Assembly (NCBI RefSeq): GCF_900215355.1
Contig: NZ_OBEA01000002.1
Coordinates: 62,001-126,000, forward strand
Direction of reading: 5' to 3'
Origin: Pseudooceanicola antarcticus
GTDB lineage: Bacteria; Pseudomonadota; Alphaproteobacteria; Rhodobacterales; Rhodobacteraceae
Length of the DNA stretch: 64,000 nt
Shown here: one piece after another, positions 55,635 to 64,000 of the stretch
Layout: each line of letters opens with the position of its first letter
Numbering within the stretch: position 1 is the stretch's first letter
Position numbers and translations under genes: made by a program
Notes under the pieces: generated by a model
Database searches by the model: none
The model's input: only the letters and a program-made list of their open reading frames with translations
Told to the model about the DNA's origin: nothing

Positions 55635-56321
55635 ATGTCCATCTGGTCCCGAATTCTTGAGGCGCTGCAGGCGCTGGCGAAAGGCGAAGCGCTCTCGGCG
55701 GTGTTCGAGAAGCTGCGCACGCCCCGCGAACGCTCGGTCGGCTTCACCATTGCCGTGATCGCCCTTGGCGCCAAGATGGCCAAGGCCGATGGCCTGGTGA
55801 CCCGCAACGAGGTCACCGCCTTCCGCGAGGTCTTCCGCATCCCGCCCGAGGATGAGGCGGGCGCGGCGCGGGTCTTCAACATGGCGCGCCAGGACGTGGC
55901 GGGCTACGAGGAATATGCGCAGCGCATCGCCCGCATGTTCGGCCCCGACAGCCCGGTGCTCTGCGACCTTCTGGAGGGGCTCTTTGCCATCGCGGTGGCC
56001 GATGGCGAATACCACGAGGCCGAGGACCTGTTCCTGCGCCGCGTGGCCGAGATCTTCGGGCTGACCGAAAGCCGCTTCCTGCGCGCGCGCTCCCGCTGGG
56101 TGCCCGATGCCCGTCCCGATCCCTTTGCCGTGCTGGGCCTGCCCTCGGATGCCACGGTGACCGAGGCCCGCGCCGCCTGGCGCGAGGCGGTGCGCGAGAG
56201 CCACCCGGACCGGATGATCGCCCGTGGCCTGCCCGAGGAAGCGGTGAAGATGGCCGAGCACCGCATGGTCGAGGTCAATCGGGCCTGGGAAGAGATCCAG
56301 GCGCGGGAAGCTGCCGGCTGA
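55635..56321 (+). CDS. DjlA-like TerB/J-domain co-chaperone
   Basis: Protein of 228 residues with an N-terminal TerB-like helical domain (about 30-145, IAVIALGAKMAKADGLVTRN) and a C-terminal J domain (about 165-225) carrying the HPD tripeptide in ESHPDRMIARG. It resembles DjlA but has no clear N-terminal membrane helix. It would stimulate DnaK. It lies 93 bases after the acetyltransferase gene. Confidence 0.85.
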   Translation: MSIWSRILEALQALAKGEALSAVFEKLRTPRERSVGFTIAVIALGAKMAKADGLVTRNEVTAFREVFRIPPEDEAGAARVFNMARQDVAGYEEYAQRIARMFGPDSPVLCDLLEGLFAIAVADGEYHEAEDLFLRRVAEIFGLTESRFLRARSRWVPDARPDPFAVLGLPSDATVTEARAAWREAVRESHPDRMIARGLPEEAVKMAEHRMVEVNRAWEEIQAREAAG

Positions 56322-56368
56322 AACCGCCCACCTTTGAGCTGCCGCGACGGGCCCCTATATCTGAGGGT

Positions 56369-56770
56369 ATGAAACAGCTTCTTGCGATTCCCCTCTGTGC
56401 CCTGCTGCTGTCGCCGCTGCCGGCGCTGGCCCAGGATGACCCCGCACCCGAACCCGAAAGCGGGTCCGAGAACTCGCAACTGATGCGGGAAGGGCTGCGG
56501 CTGCTTTTCGAGGGGCTCTCGGGCGGGCTGGACGAGACGCTTGAAGACATGGGAGAGGCGGCCTCGGAAGCGGCGCCCAAGCTGCGCGACTTCGTCGCCC
56601 GCATGGGGCCCGCGCTGATCGAGGCGCTCGGCAAGGTCGGGGATCTGGCCAATTACGAGGCGCCGGTGGTGCTGCCCAATGGCGACATCCTGATCAAGCG
56701 CAAGGACGAGGCGCCGGACTACCTGCCGCCTGTGCCCGGAGAGAACCCCGACGGCTCGGTCGATCTCTGA
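56369..56770 (+). CDS. Small exported protein of unknown function
   Basis: Protein of 133 residues with a cleavable signal peptide (LLAIPLCALLLSPLPALA, cleavage before QDD), then an acidic, mostly helical mature part (REGLRLLFEGLSGGLDETLE) and a Pro-rich tail. Homologues are sometimes labelled AAA ATPase, but no Walker motif is present. Probably periplasmic. Convergent with ppx, 17 bases between stops. Confidence 0.72.
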   Translation: MKQLLAIPLCALLLSPLPALAQDDPAPEPESGSENSQLMREGLRLLFEGLSGGLDETLEDMGEAASEAAPKLRDFVARMGPALIEALGKVGDLANYEAPVVLPNGDILIKRKDEAPDYLPPVPGENPDGSVDL

Positions 56771-56787
56771 GCCCCGCCCGGCGCCGC

Positions 56788-58341
56788 TCAGCCGCCGCGC
56801 GGTCCGGTCTTCAGGGAAACCTCTGCGTTCAGCGACGAGGCCAGCGAGTTGAACCGCGCCTCGGCCACCTCGCCGAAGAGCGGCCAATGGGCCTCGGCAA
56901 GTTGCAGCTCAAGCACCTTCTTCTTGGGGAACCAGCGCAGCTGACCGATGGGGGTGTCCTTCTCGGGCCAGATCATCGCGCCGAAGCGCATGGCCTTGCC
57001 CAGCACCTCGGCCTGTAGCTTCTCGTCGTCCGGGATCAGCTCGTAGAGCTCGTCGAACTTGGTGCCCTCGCGCCGGTTGCGGTAGCGGTGCAGCAGCGCC
57101 AGGCCCAGGAAGACGCGCTCCGAATGTTTCAGCCCGCCCAGGTTGGCGCGGGTGGCATTGTCGAAACAGACCTCGGCCCGGTAGTCGGGATGGGCGCGCC
57201 AGGTCACGTCGTGCAGCAGGCAGGCGGCCTTGACCAGTCGCAGACGCTCGGGCCGCCAGGAGCGGAAGAGCGGCAGGATGAAATCATAGAGCGTGCGTCC
57301 GAACCCCGGCAGGCGGGCGTCCTTCTTCTCGGCAAAGCGGCAGGCCTCGATCAGCGGATCGCGGTCGCGCAGCTTCTCGGGCATCTGCTCGTACAGAAGC
57401 CCCTCGCGGATCCCGTAGGACGAGATGGCGATGTCGTGGGGCCTGTAGCGCTTCACCACCTCCAGCAGCACCTCCGAGGCCATGGGCACCAGGCCCATCC
57501 GGCTGGAGGAGAGCGAGCACCGCTTGCGCAGAACCTCCAGGTCCTGCTCGGCGATCCAGGCGGCGGTGTCGCGCACGGTCTTCGCCGTCATGCGGTATTC
57601 GTGCAGCACGTGCAGCGGGTAGCCGCGGCGCTCCATGTCGATGCGGGCGATGGCCCGCCAGGAGCCGCCGACCAGGAACAGCCGGTTGCGGTCGGCGGGA
57701 ATGGTCTGGGCCAGCTTCTCGACCTCGGCCTTGATATAGGCCCGCCGCCCCTTCTTGCCGCCCTTCACGTCGGCCAGCTTCAGCGGCCCCAGCGGAGAGG
57801 TCTGCCGGTCGCCCACGTGGCCATCGTTGATCCGCGCCAGCTCCATCGACGAGCCGCCGATATCGCAGACCAGGCCGTAGGAGCCGGGCCAGCCCAGCAG
57901 GACGCCCTGGGCCGAAAGCCGCGCCTCTTCATCGCCGCCGATCACATGCAGCTTCATGCCGGTCAGCCGTTCGACATCCCCGGCGAACTCGGGGCCGTCC
58001 TCGGCTTCGCGCACGGCGGCGGTGGCCACGGCCGAAAGCGGCGTCGCCCCCATGCCCTGCGCCAGAAGCTGGAACCTGTGGATCGCGGAAAGCGCACGCT
58101 TGCGGCCCACGGGGTTCAGCCGCCCGGTCTCGGACAGGCCGGCACCGAGGCCGCACATGATCTTTTCGTTGTAGAAATAGGCCGGACTGCGCGCGGCGCC
58201 GTCAAAGACGACCAGCCGGACCGAGTTCGAGCCCACGTCGACCACGCCAACGCGGCTCAGCTTGCGCGCTTCTGGGTCGTCGAAGAGAGGGCGCCCGAAG
58301 GGACCCCAATCGGCAGAGCTTTGCAGGTTATCCCCATCCAT
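56788..58341 (-). CDS. ppx: Exopolyphosphatase, Ppx/GppA family
   Basis: Enzyme of 517 residues that removes phosphate from polyphosphate ends or dephosphorylates pppGpp. The actin-like ATPase fold shows VGVVDVGSNSVRLVVFDG and the second phosphate loop CDIGGSSMELARI; a C-terminal HD-like domain with HDVTWRAHPDYRAE follows. It lies 55 bases downstream of ppk, the matching polyphosphate-making enzyme. Confidence 0.92.
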   Translation of the reverse strand: MDGDNLQSSADWGPFGRPLFDDPEARKLSRVGVVDVGSNSVRLVVFDGAARSPAYFYNEKIMCGLGAGLSETGRLNPVGRKRALSAIHRFQLLAQGMGATPLSAVATAAVREAEDGPEFAGDVERLTGMKLHVIGGDEEARLSAQGVLLGWPGSYGLVCDIGGSSMELARINDGHVGDRQTSPLGPLKLADVKGGKKGRRAYIKAEVEKLAQTIPADRNRLFLVGGSWRAIARIDMERRGYPLHVLHEYRMTAKTVRDTAAWIAEQDLEVLRKRCSLSSSRMGLVPMASEVLLEVVKRYRPHDIAISSYGIREGLLYEQMPEKLRDRDPLIEACRFAEKKDARLPGFGRTLYDFILPLFRSWRPERLRLVKAACLLHDVTWRAHPDYRAEVCFDNATRANLGGLKHSERVFLGLALLHRYRNRREGTKFDELYELIPDDEKLQAEVLGKAMRFGAMIWPEKDTPIGQLRWFPKKKVLELQLAEAHWPLFGEVAEARFNSLASSLNAEVSLKTGPRGG

Positions 58342-58396
58342 CGGCGACAGACCCCCAGACGTGTTTCATCCCTTGTGACAACTGCGCCGCGTCAGG

Positions 58397-60577
58397 TCAA
58401 CCAACAGGCGACTGATGGGTCAAATCCGGCACATCCGAAGCCCCGGCAGAGCCGCGCCCCGAGAGCGAGGGATGCTCCATGAAGAAACGGTGGCAGTTGA
58501 AGGACCCGCCGGAGGCCGGCGGATCGGCGCGCAGGAAACGGCCATCGGGCTGCATCACCCAGCTCTGCTCGGTGTCGCGCAGGTTGGCGGCCATGATCTG
58601 GTGCACGATCTGGTTCTTCACCGTCTGGGTCTTGCATTCCACCAGCGTCTCGACCCGGCGGTTGAGGTTGCGCCCCATCCAGTCGGCGGAAGAGAAGAAC
58701 ACCCGGCAGCCATCCGAAGGCAGCCCCGCGCCATTGCCGAAGCAGACGATGCGCGAATGTTCGAGGAAGCGGCCGACGATGGATTTGACGCGGATGTTGG
58801 GGCTCAGCCCCTCGACGCCGGGGCGCAGCCCGCAGATGCCACGGATCACCAGGTCGATCTGCACTCCGGCCTGGCCTGCGGCGTAGAGCGCGTCGATCAC
58901 GTCGGGCTCGATGATCGAGTTCATCTTGGCCCAGATCTGCGCCGGTCGCCCGGCGCGGGCGTGCTCGGCCTCGGCCCCGATCATGCGGATCAGGTCTCTC
59001 TTCATCGTGTGCGGCGAGATCGAGAGGTTCTCGAGCGCCTCGGGCTGGGCATAGCCCGAAAGGTAGTTGAAGACCCGCGCCGCGTCGCGCCCCAGACCCT
59101 CGTCACAGGTGAAGAACGACAGGTCGGTGTAGATCCGCGCGGTGATCGGGTGGTAGTTGCCGGTGCCGTAGTGCGAATAGGTGACCAGCTCGTCGCCCTC
59201 GCGGCGCACCACGGTGCTGATCTTGGCATGGGTCTTCCAGTCGACGAACCCATAGACCACATGGGCGCCCGAGCGTTCCAGTCGCCGGGATTGCTGGATG
59301 TTCGCCGCCTCGTCGAAACGCGCCTTCAGCTCGACCAGGGCGGTGACGGATTTGCCCTCTTCCGCCGCCTCGCAGAGCGCCTCGGTGATCGGGGAGTTCT
59401 TCGACGTGCGGTAGAGCGTCTGCTTGATCGCCACCACGTCGGGATCATGGGCGGCCTGCTGCAGGAAGCGGACCACCATGTCGAAGGTTTCGTAGGGGTG
59501 GTGCAGCAGCATGTCCTTCTGGCGGATTGCCGCGAACATGTCGCCGTCGTGATCCTGCACCCGCTCGGGCACGCGGGGGGTGAACTTGGGCCACAGCAGG
59601 TCGGGCCGCGTGTCGAGCACCAGCTCAGAGAGCGAGGCGATGCCGATCAGCCCGTCGACCTCGATCACCTCGTCGTCGATGACCTTAAGCTCGCGCTTGA
59701 TGACCCGCGTCAGGGCCTCGGGCGCGCCGGTAGAGATCTTCAGCCGCACCACCTCGCCGCGCCGGCGGCGCTTCAGCGCGGTCTCGAATTCGCGCACCAG
59801 GTCCTCGGCCTCTTCCTCGATCTCGAGGTCGCTGTCGCGCAGCACGCGGAAGGTGCAGTGGCCGGTGGCGCGATAGCCCGGAAAGAGCCGTTCCAGGTGG
59901 ACCAGCAGCACCTCTTCCAATGGCAGGAAACGGTGCTGGCCCTCGGTCGAGGGCAGCGCGACGAAACGGTCGATCTGGTGCGGGATCGGCAGCAGGGCCT
60001 GCAGCGGGCGGCGGTCGCGCTTGCGTTCGAGCTGCAGCGCCAGAGAGAAACCGAGGTTGGGGATGAAGGGGAAGGGATGCGCCGGGTCGATGGCCAGCGG
60101 CGAGAGCACCGGGAAGATCCGGCGCAGGAAGATATCCCCCAGGAAGGCACGGTCGTCCTCGGTCAGGTCCTCGCGGGTCAGGATCGCGATGTCCTTTTCC
60201 AGCATCAGCTCGCGCAGCTCCGAAAGCACCTTCTGCTGGTGCTCCATCAGGCGGCGGGCGTCTTCGTTAATGCGTCCGAGCTGCTCGGCCGGGCTCAGCC
60301 CGTCGGCCGCCGGGTTGGTGTTGCCGGCCTTGGCCAGCTCGCGCAGACCCGCGACGCGGACGGTGTAGAATTCATCTAGGTTGGTGGCGCTGATCGACAG
60401 GAAGCGCAGCCGTTCGAGCAGCGGAACCGAGGGGTTCTCGGCTTCCTCCAGCACCCGCCAGTTGAAGCCCAGCCAGCTCAGCTCCCGATTGTGGAACCGC
60501 GAGGGGCCCTCGGGGTCGATCTCGGGCATCTGGACAGGGGCACCGGCGGGGCGGTGAAGGAAATTCGCGTCGATCAT
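58397..60577 (-). CDS. ppk: Polyphosphate kinase 1
   Basis: Membrane-associated kinase of 726 residues making polyphosphate from ATP. It has the four-domain PPK1 pattern: [20 protein letters not shown] at the N-terminus, the [19 protein letters not shown] box with the phosphorylated His, and [15 protein letters not shown] near the end. Second in the minus-strand order hdaA-ppk-ppx, giving paired synthesis and breakdown of polyphosphate. Confidence 0.95.
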   Translation of the reverse strand: MIDANFLHRPAGAPVQMPEIDPEGPSRFHNRELSWLGFNWRVLEEAENPSVPLLERLRFLSISATNLDEFYTVRVAGLRELAKAGNTNPAADGLSPAEQLGRINEDARRLMEHQQKVLSELRELMLEKDIAILTREDLTEDDRAFLGDIFLRRIFPVLSPLAIDPAHPFPFIPNLGFSLALQLERKRDRRPLQALLPIPHQIDRFVALPSTEGQHRFLPLEEVLLVHLERLFPGYRATGHCTFRVLRDSDLEIEEEAEDLVREFETALKRRRRGEVVRLKISTGAPEALTRVIKRELKVIDDEVIEVDGLIGIASLSELVLDTRPDLLWPKFTPRVPERVQDHDGDMFAAIRQKDMLLHHPYETFDMVVRFLQQAAHDPDVVAIKQTLYRTSKNSPITEALCEAAEEGKSVTALVELKARFDEAANIQQSRRLERSGAHVVYGFVDWKTHAKISTVVRREGDELVTYSHYGTGNYHPITARIYTDLSFFTCDEGLGRDAARVFNYLSGYAQPEALENLSISPHTMKRDLIRMIGAEAEHARAGRPAQIWAKMNSIIEPDVIDALYAAGQAGVQIDLVIRGICGLRPGVEGLSPNIRVKSIVGRFLEHSRIVCFGNGAGLPSDGCRVFFSSADWMGRNLNRRVETLVECKTQTVKNQIVHQIMAANLRDTEQSWVMQPDGRFLRADPPASGGSFNCHRFFMEHPSLSGRGSAGASDVPDLTHQSPVG

Positions 60578-60636
60578 GGGACCTGAATGAAGGAAAAACG
60601 TAACGGTTTTACGGGGCTGGCCCCGATGAACCTAGG

Positions 60637-61335
60637 TTATTCCTTCGCCGCGTCATCTTCCAGACGTTCCAGCAGCCGAGCGGCCATGGCGCGGGTGACG
60701 GGCTTCTTTTCGGCCAGCGATTGCGCGTCCAGCGCCGCGGCGACCTGCCGGGCGGCGGTAAAGGAGCGCTCGATCCGCCGCAGCAGGTAGGGGATGACAT
60801 CGGGATTGGGCATGACCTGGCGCTCGGCGAAGAACTTGGTCAGCAGCGCGCCCAGCAGGATGTCGTCGGGGGCCTCGATGGTGACGGCAGGACAGGCCTG
60901 CATGCGGCTGGCCAGGTCCGGGATCACCAGGGGCCAGCGCGCGGGCGGCTGGTCGGCGGTGACCAGCAGCGAATGGCCCTCGGCCAGCACCAGGTTGTGC
61001 AGATGGAAGAGCGCCTCTTCCGCGGCGCGGTCACCGGCGATGGCGGGCACGTCCTCGACCGCGACGGGGCCATGGGCCAGGGCGGGGATGTCCTGGTGGG
61101 GCAGGGCCGTGGCGGGCAGGATGCGGGCCCCGGCGGTCTCGGCCCAGATATGGGTCAGGTGGGTCTTGCCTGCGCCGCGCGGCCCGACCAGCGCCAGCTT
61201 GCGCGAGGCCCAGCTGTCGGGCCAGCTCAGCAGCATCGCCAGGGCCAGCTCGTTGCCCGGTCCGGTGATGTAGTCTTCACGCGTCATGGGCCCCGGCGGC
61301 AGGCGCAGGTCGAGGGGTTTCTGCGGTTCGCTCAT
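60637..61335 (-). CDS. hdaA: DnaA-related replication regulator HdaA
   Basis: AAA+ protein of 232 residues with Walker A GPRGAGKTHLTH, a weak Walker B (VAVEDVPAIAGDRAAEEALF) and a sensor region RMQACPAVTIEAPDD. It lacks DnaA's DNA-binding domain. In Caulobacter, HdaA with the clamp promotes DnaA-ATP hydrolysis to limit re-initiation. Three bases separate it from the permease gene upstream; ppk follows, as in other alphaproteobacteria. Confidence 0.88.
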   Translation of the reverse strand: MSEPQKPLDLRLPPGPMTREDYITGPGNELALAMLLSWPDSWASRKLALVGPRGAGKTHLTHIWAETAGARILPATALPHQDIPALAHGPVAVEDVPAIAGDRAAEEALFHLHNLVLAEGHSLLVTADQPPARWPLVIPDLASRMQACPAVTIEAPDDILLGALLTKFFAERQVMPNPDVIPYLLRRIERSFTAARQVAAALDAQSLAEKKPVTRAMAARLLERLEDDAAKE

Positions 61336-61338
61336 GTT

Positions 61339-62409
61339 TCAGCTCTGCGCATCATCGGGGTCCTGCCCCTTGTAGAGCTTGCTCTGCCGGTACTGGCGGA
61401 CCATGAAGCGGGCCAGCACGCCGATGGCAGCGGCCAGCGGCACCGCGGCCAGCATGCCGACGAAGCCGAAGAGCGACCCGAAGACCGAGAGCGCGAAGAT
61501 CAGCCAGACCGGGTGCAGCCCCACCGACGAGCCCACGAGGCGCGGCGTCAGGAAGTTGCCCTCGGCCACCTGGCCGGCGACGAAGATCGCCACCACGATG
61601 CCGATGTGCAGCCAGTCGCCCCAGAACTGGAACAGCGCCAGCCCGATGGCCAGCGCGCCGCCGACCAGCGCGCCCACGTAGGGGATGAAGGTCAGGATGC
61701 CCGCAACGGCGCCGATCACCAGCCCGAAATTCAGCCCGGCCAGCATCAGGGCGGCGGCGTAATAGGTGCCCAGGATCAGGCAGACGGAGCCCATGCCCCG
61801 GATGAATCCCGCCATGGACTTGTCGATGTCGCGGGCGATGGCCCGGATCGTCGGGGCATGGTCGCGCGGCAGCAGGCTGTCGATCTCGGCCACCATGTTG
61901 TCCCAGTCGTAGAGCAGGTAGAAGGCCACCACCGGCACGATGACGAAGAGCGTGACGACCGAGATCAGCGAGCCGACCGAGGCCAGCGCCGTGTTCAGCA
62001 CCTCTCCGCCCTTGGACTGGATGGTCTGGCCGAGCGCCGACAGGGACTGACGCAGGACCGAACCCTCGTCGGCCAGCTCGGGGAAGCGCTCTGTCAGGAA
62101 ATTCTGCAGGTTCTGGAAGAGCTTGGGGGCCGTGTTGAAGAGGTCGAGCGCCTGGTTCACCGCCGTTGGCAGGATCAGCAGGGCGCCAACGACGAAGATC
62201 ACCACCGCGCCGAGGGTGATGATCGCCGTGGCCGCGGCGCGCGAGGTGCCTATGGCCTCGAGACGGTCGGCGACGGGGTCGAGGAAATAGGCGATGGCCA
62301 TGCCCAGCAGGAAGGGCAGGATCACGTCGCCGAGCCACCACATCATGAGCAGGAACACCGCTGCCGCGATGCCCCAGTATTTCATCTGCTGACGAACCGG
62401 CAAAGCCAC
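61339..62409 (-). CDS. perM: AI-2E (PerM)-family membrane transporter
   Basis: Inner-membrane protein of 356 residues with about eight helices and a long central coiled/amphipathic part ([20 protein letters not shown]). The C-terminal [15 protein letters not shown] motif is typical of the family. Start is GTG 62409, selected by AAAGGA 7 bases upstream; the open frame continues 44 codons further into the proS leader. Substrate unknown for most members. Forms an operon with hdaA. Confidence 0.87.
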   Translation of the reverse strand: MALPVRQQMKYWGIAAAVFLLMMWWLGDVILPFLLGMAIAYFLDPVADRLEAIGTSRAAATAIITLGAVVIFVVGALLILPTAVNQALDLFNTAPKLFQNLQNFLTERFPELADEGSVLRQSLSALGQTIQSKGGEVLNTALASVGSLISVVTLFVIVPVVAFYLLYDWDNMVAEIDSLLPRDHAPTIRAIARDIDKSMAGFIRGMGSVCLILGTYYAAALMLAGLNFGLVIGAVAGILTFIPYVGALVGGALAIGLALFQFWGDWLHIGIVVAIFVAGQVAEGNFLTPRLVGSSVGLHPVWLIFALSVFGSLFGFVGMLAAVPLAAAIGVLARFMVRQYRQSKLYKGQDPDDAQS

Positions 62410-62542
62410 CCCGATATCCTTTCTCCGCTTTTCCCCTATGTCGCCTTGCAGGGCGCAATTTTCAAGCGCGAAGGGCGCAGGCCATTGCCGGGCCGCGTGG
62501 GTTTCAATAAACCAAGGCCCAACCCTAGATGAGAGGCCCAAT

Positions 62543-63880
62543 ATGCGTCTGTCCCGCTATTTCCTGCCCGTCCTGAAGGAGACCCCTTCGGAAGCGCAGA
62601 TCGCCAGCCACCGCCTGATGCTGCGTGCCGGCATGATCAAACAGGCCAGCGCGGGGATCTACTCGTGGTTGCCGCTTGGCTTCAAGGTGTTGCGCAAGCT
62701 CGAGAACATCGTCCACGAAGAGCAGATCCGCGCCGGTCACGTGCCGATGCTGATGCCGACCCTGCAGTCCGCCGAGCTCTGGAAGGAATCGGGGCGTTAC
62801 GATGCCTACGGCCCCGAGATGCTGCGCATCCGCGACCGCCAGGACCGTGACATGCTCTATGGTCCGACCAACGAGGAGATGATCACCGACATCTTCCGCA
62901 GTCATGTGAATTCCTACAAGGACCTGCCGCTGACGCTCTATCACGTGCAGTGGAAGTTCCGGGACGAGATCCGCCCGCGTTTCGGCGTGATGCGCGGCCG
63001 CGAGTTCTTCATGAAGGACGGCTACAACTTCGACCTGACCAAGGAAGACGCGCTGCACGCCTACAACCGTCACCTGGTCAGCTACCTGCGCACCTACGAG
63101 CGCATGGGCCTGCAGGCGATCCCGATGCGCGCCGATTCGGGCCCCATCGGGGGCGACGACACCCACGAGTTCCTGGTGCTGGCCGAGACGGGTGAGTCCG
63201 AGGTCTTCTACGACAGCCAGATCACCGAGCTGACCTTCGGCGACCGCGAGATCGACTATGATTCCGTCGAAGCCTGCCAGGCGGTGATGGAGGAGTTCAC
63301 CTCGCGCTACGCCCGCACCGACGAGACCCACGACGAGGCCGTCTTCGCCGAGGTCCCCGAAGAGCGCCGCCGCGTGGCGCGTGGCATCGAGGTTGGCCAG
63401 ATCTTTTACTTCGGCACCAAGTACTCGGACGCCATGGGCGCCACGGTGCAGGGGCCGGATGGCAAGTCGGTGCCGGTTCACATGGGCTCTCACGGGATCG
63501 GCGTCAGCCGCCTGGTGGGGGCGATCATCGAGGCCAACCACGATGACCGCGGCATCATCTGGCCCGAGGGCGTGACCCCCTTCCACGTCGGTATCGTCAA
63601 CCTGAAGTCCGGCGACGCCGAGGCCGATGCGGCCTGCGATGCGCTTTATTCCGCCTTTGTTTCCAAGGGGCTGGAGCCGCTGCTGGATGACACCAACGAG
63701 CGCGCCGGTGGCAAGTTCGCCACCATGGACCTGATCGGTCTGCCCTGGCGCATCACCGTCGGTCCGCGCGGTCTGAAGAACGGCGTGGTCGAGGTCACCT
63801 CGCGCCGCACCGGCGAGAGCGAAGAGATGTCGCCGGAAGCCGCGATCGAGAAGATCGTGGGCATCTACGCGGCGCTCTGA
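62543..63880 (+). CDS. proS: Prolyl-tRNA synthetase, short alphaproteobacterial type
   Basis: Class II synthetase of 445 residues, charging proline to tRNA. The N-terminal [17 protein letters not shown], motif 2 ([21 protein letters not shown]) split by its variable loop, and motif 3 ([13 protein letters not shown]) are present, with an anticodon-binding domain at the C-terminus. It lacks the about 180-residue editing (INS) insertion of the E. coli enzyme, as is usual in alphaproteobacteria. The start is the ATG before RLSRYFLPV. Confidence 0.95.
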   Translation: MRLSRYFLPVLKETPSEAQIASHRLMLRAGMIKQASAGIYSWLPLGFKVLRKLENIVHEEQIRAGHVPMLMPTLQSAELWKESGRYDAYGPEMLRIRDRQDRDMLYGPTNEEMITDIFRSHVNSYKDLPLTLYHVQWKFRDEIRPRFGVMRGREFFMKDGYNFDLTKEDALHAYNRHLVSYLRTYERMGLQAIPMRADSGPIGGDDTHEFLVLAETGESEVFYDSQITELTFGDREIDYDSVEACQAVMEEFTSRYARTDETHDEAVFAEVPEERRRVARGIEVGQIFYFGTKYSDAMGATVQGPDGKSVPVHMGSHGIGVSRLVGAIIEANHDDRGIIWPEGVTPFHVGIVNLKSGDAEADAACDALYSAFVSKGLEPLLDDTNERAGGKFATMDLIGLPWRITVGPRGLKNGVVEVTSRRTGESEEMSPEAAIEKIVGIYAAL

Positions 63881-63903
63881 CGTTGCGCCCGGCCGGGGGC
63901 GGG

Positions 63904-63928
63904 GCCTCCGGCGGGAGTATTTTCAGCC
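63904..63928 (+). repeat. 3'-end element copy C (after proS)
   Basis: Core GCCTCCGGCGG, then G, then AGTATTTTCAGCC. It matches copies A and B in 24-25 of 25 positions, begins 24 bases after the proS stop, and has the same orientation relative to its gene. It follows the palindrome CCCGGCCGGG. Confidence 0.7.
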
Positions 63929-63939
63929 TGGTGATGAAT

Positions 63940-63963
63940 GGGGCGGGTGCGTAATCCCGCCCC
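63940..63963 (+). terminator. Terminator after proS
   Basis: Perfect 8-bp stem GGGGCGGG with CCCGCCCC and an 8-base loop, followed by TTCTGCTTTTT. It lies 12 bases beyond repeat copy C. Confidence 0.75.
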
Positions 63964-63988
63964 TTCTGCTTTTTGGGGGAGAGATCTG

Positions 63989-64000
63989 ATGGGCAATGTG
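63989..64000 (+). CDS. Start of a gene cut by the window edge
   Basis: ATG preceded by GGGGGAGAGA at 7 bases; only four codons (M-G-N-V) are in the window. No function can be given. Confidence 0.4.

Overview
The window is gene-dense, GC-rich chromosomal DNA from an alphaproteobacterium, most likely a Rhodobacterales (Rhodobacteraceae / Roseobacter-type) species. Four things point there: a SAM/SAH-type riboswitch directly upstream of metK, a PccR-type regulator with TTTGCAAA sites near pccB, an irr-fabA-fabB-fabI block, and the order miaB-phoH-ybeY-corC-lnt-metK-trmB. I see no tRNA, rRNA, CRISPR array, transposase, integrase or phage gene. Base composition looks even throughout.

Layout. 1-3788: the 3' end of an alpha-glucoside uptake and hydrolysis operon (ABC ATPase, alpha-glucosidase, MFS permease). 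3763-9004: an uncharacterised catabolic locus made of a LacI regulator, a double NTF2/SnoaL-like protein, a tiny AtzG-like protein overlapping an amidase, and a HisD-like dehydrogenase. Two near-identical 16-bp palindromes with a central CG lie upstream of its transcription units, so it looks like one LacI regulon. 9229-10121: a phosphatase-like lipoprotein and a cold-shock protein. 10330-13987: an enolase-superfamily enzyme, a zinc alcohol dehydrogenase and a TetA-like MFS exporter. 14085-19804: a compact 4-hydroxybenzoate/protocatechuate operon (pobA-pcaDCHG-esterase-pcaB). 19975-22441: threonine dehydratase, alpha/beta hydrolase and haloacid dehalogenase, joined by stop/start overlaps. 22633-27138: a SlyD-like FKBP, a membrane protein, irr, and fabA-fabB-fabI. 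27383-36812 (minus strand): the conserved RNA-modification/envelope/SAM block miaB to trmB, with an OmpA-like and a lipoprotein gene inserted.

36935-41273: mixed small units, including a divergent ArgP/ArgO-type regulator-exporter pair. 41297-54361: propionyl-CoA assimilation (pccR, pccB, pccA, methylmalonyl-CoA mutase). Several small lipoprotein or unknown genes lie between pccB and pccA, and an ArsR/SRPBCC/MFS group lies between pccR and pccB. 54401-56770: DUF985 cupin, GNAT acetyltransferase, J-domain protein and a small exported protein. 56788-62409 (minus strand): permease, hdaA, ppk and ppx, covering replication control and polyphosphate metabolism. 62543-63880: proS.

The clearest functional stories are these. 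First, propionyl-CoA goes to methylmalonyl-CoA and on to succinyl-CoA under a regulator whose likely sites are visible. Second, 4-hydroxybenzoate goes to protocatechuate and on to beta-ketoadipate in one overlapping operon that also carries an unexplained esterase. Third, metK translation is controlled by a SAM/SAH riboswitch. Fourth, the LacI-controlled SnoaL/amidase/HisD-like locus is the best candidate for an undescribed pathway. A separate structural observation is a short element found just after the stop codons of fabI, trmB and proS, each time in the orientation of its gene.
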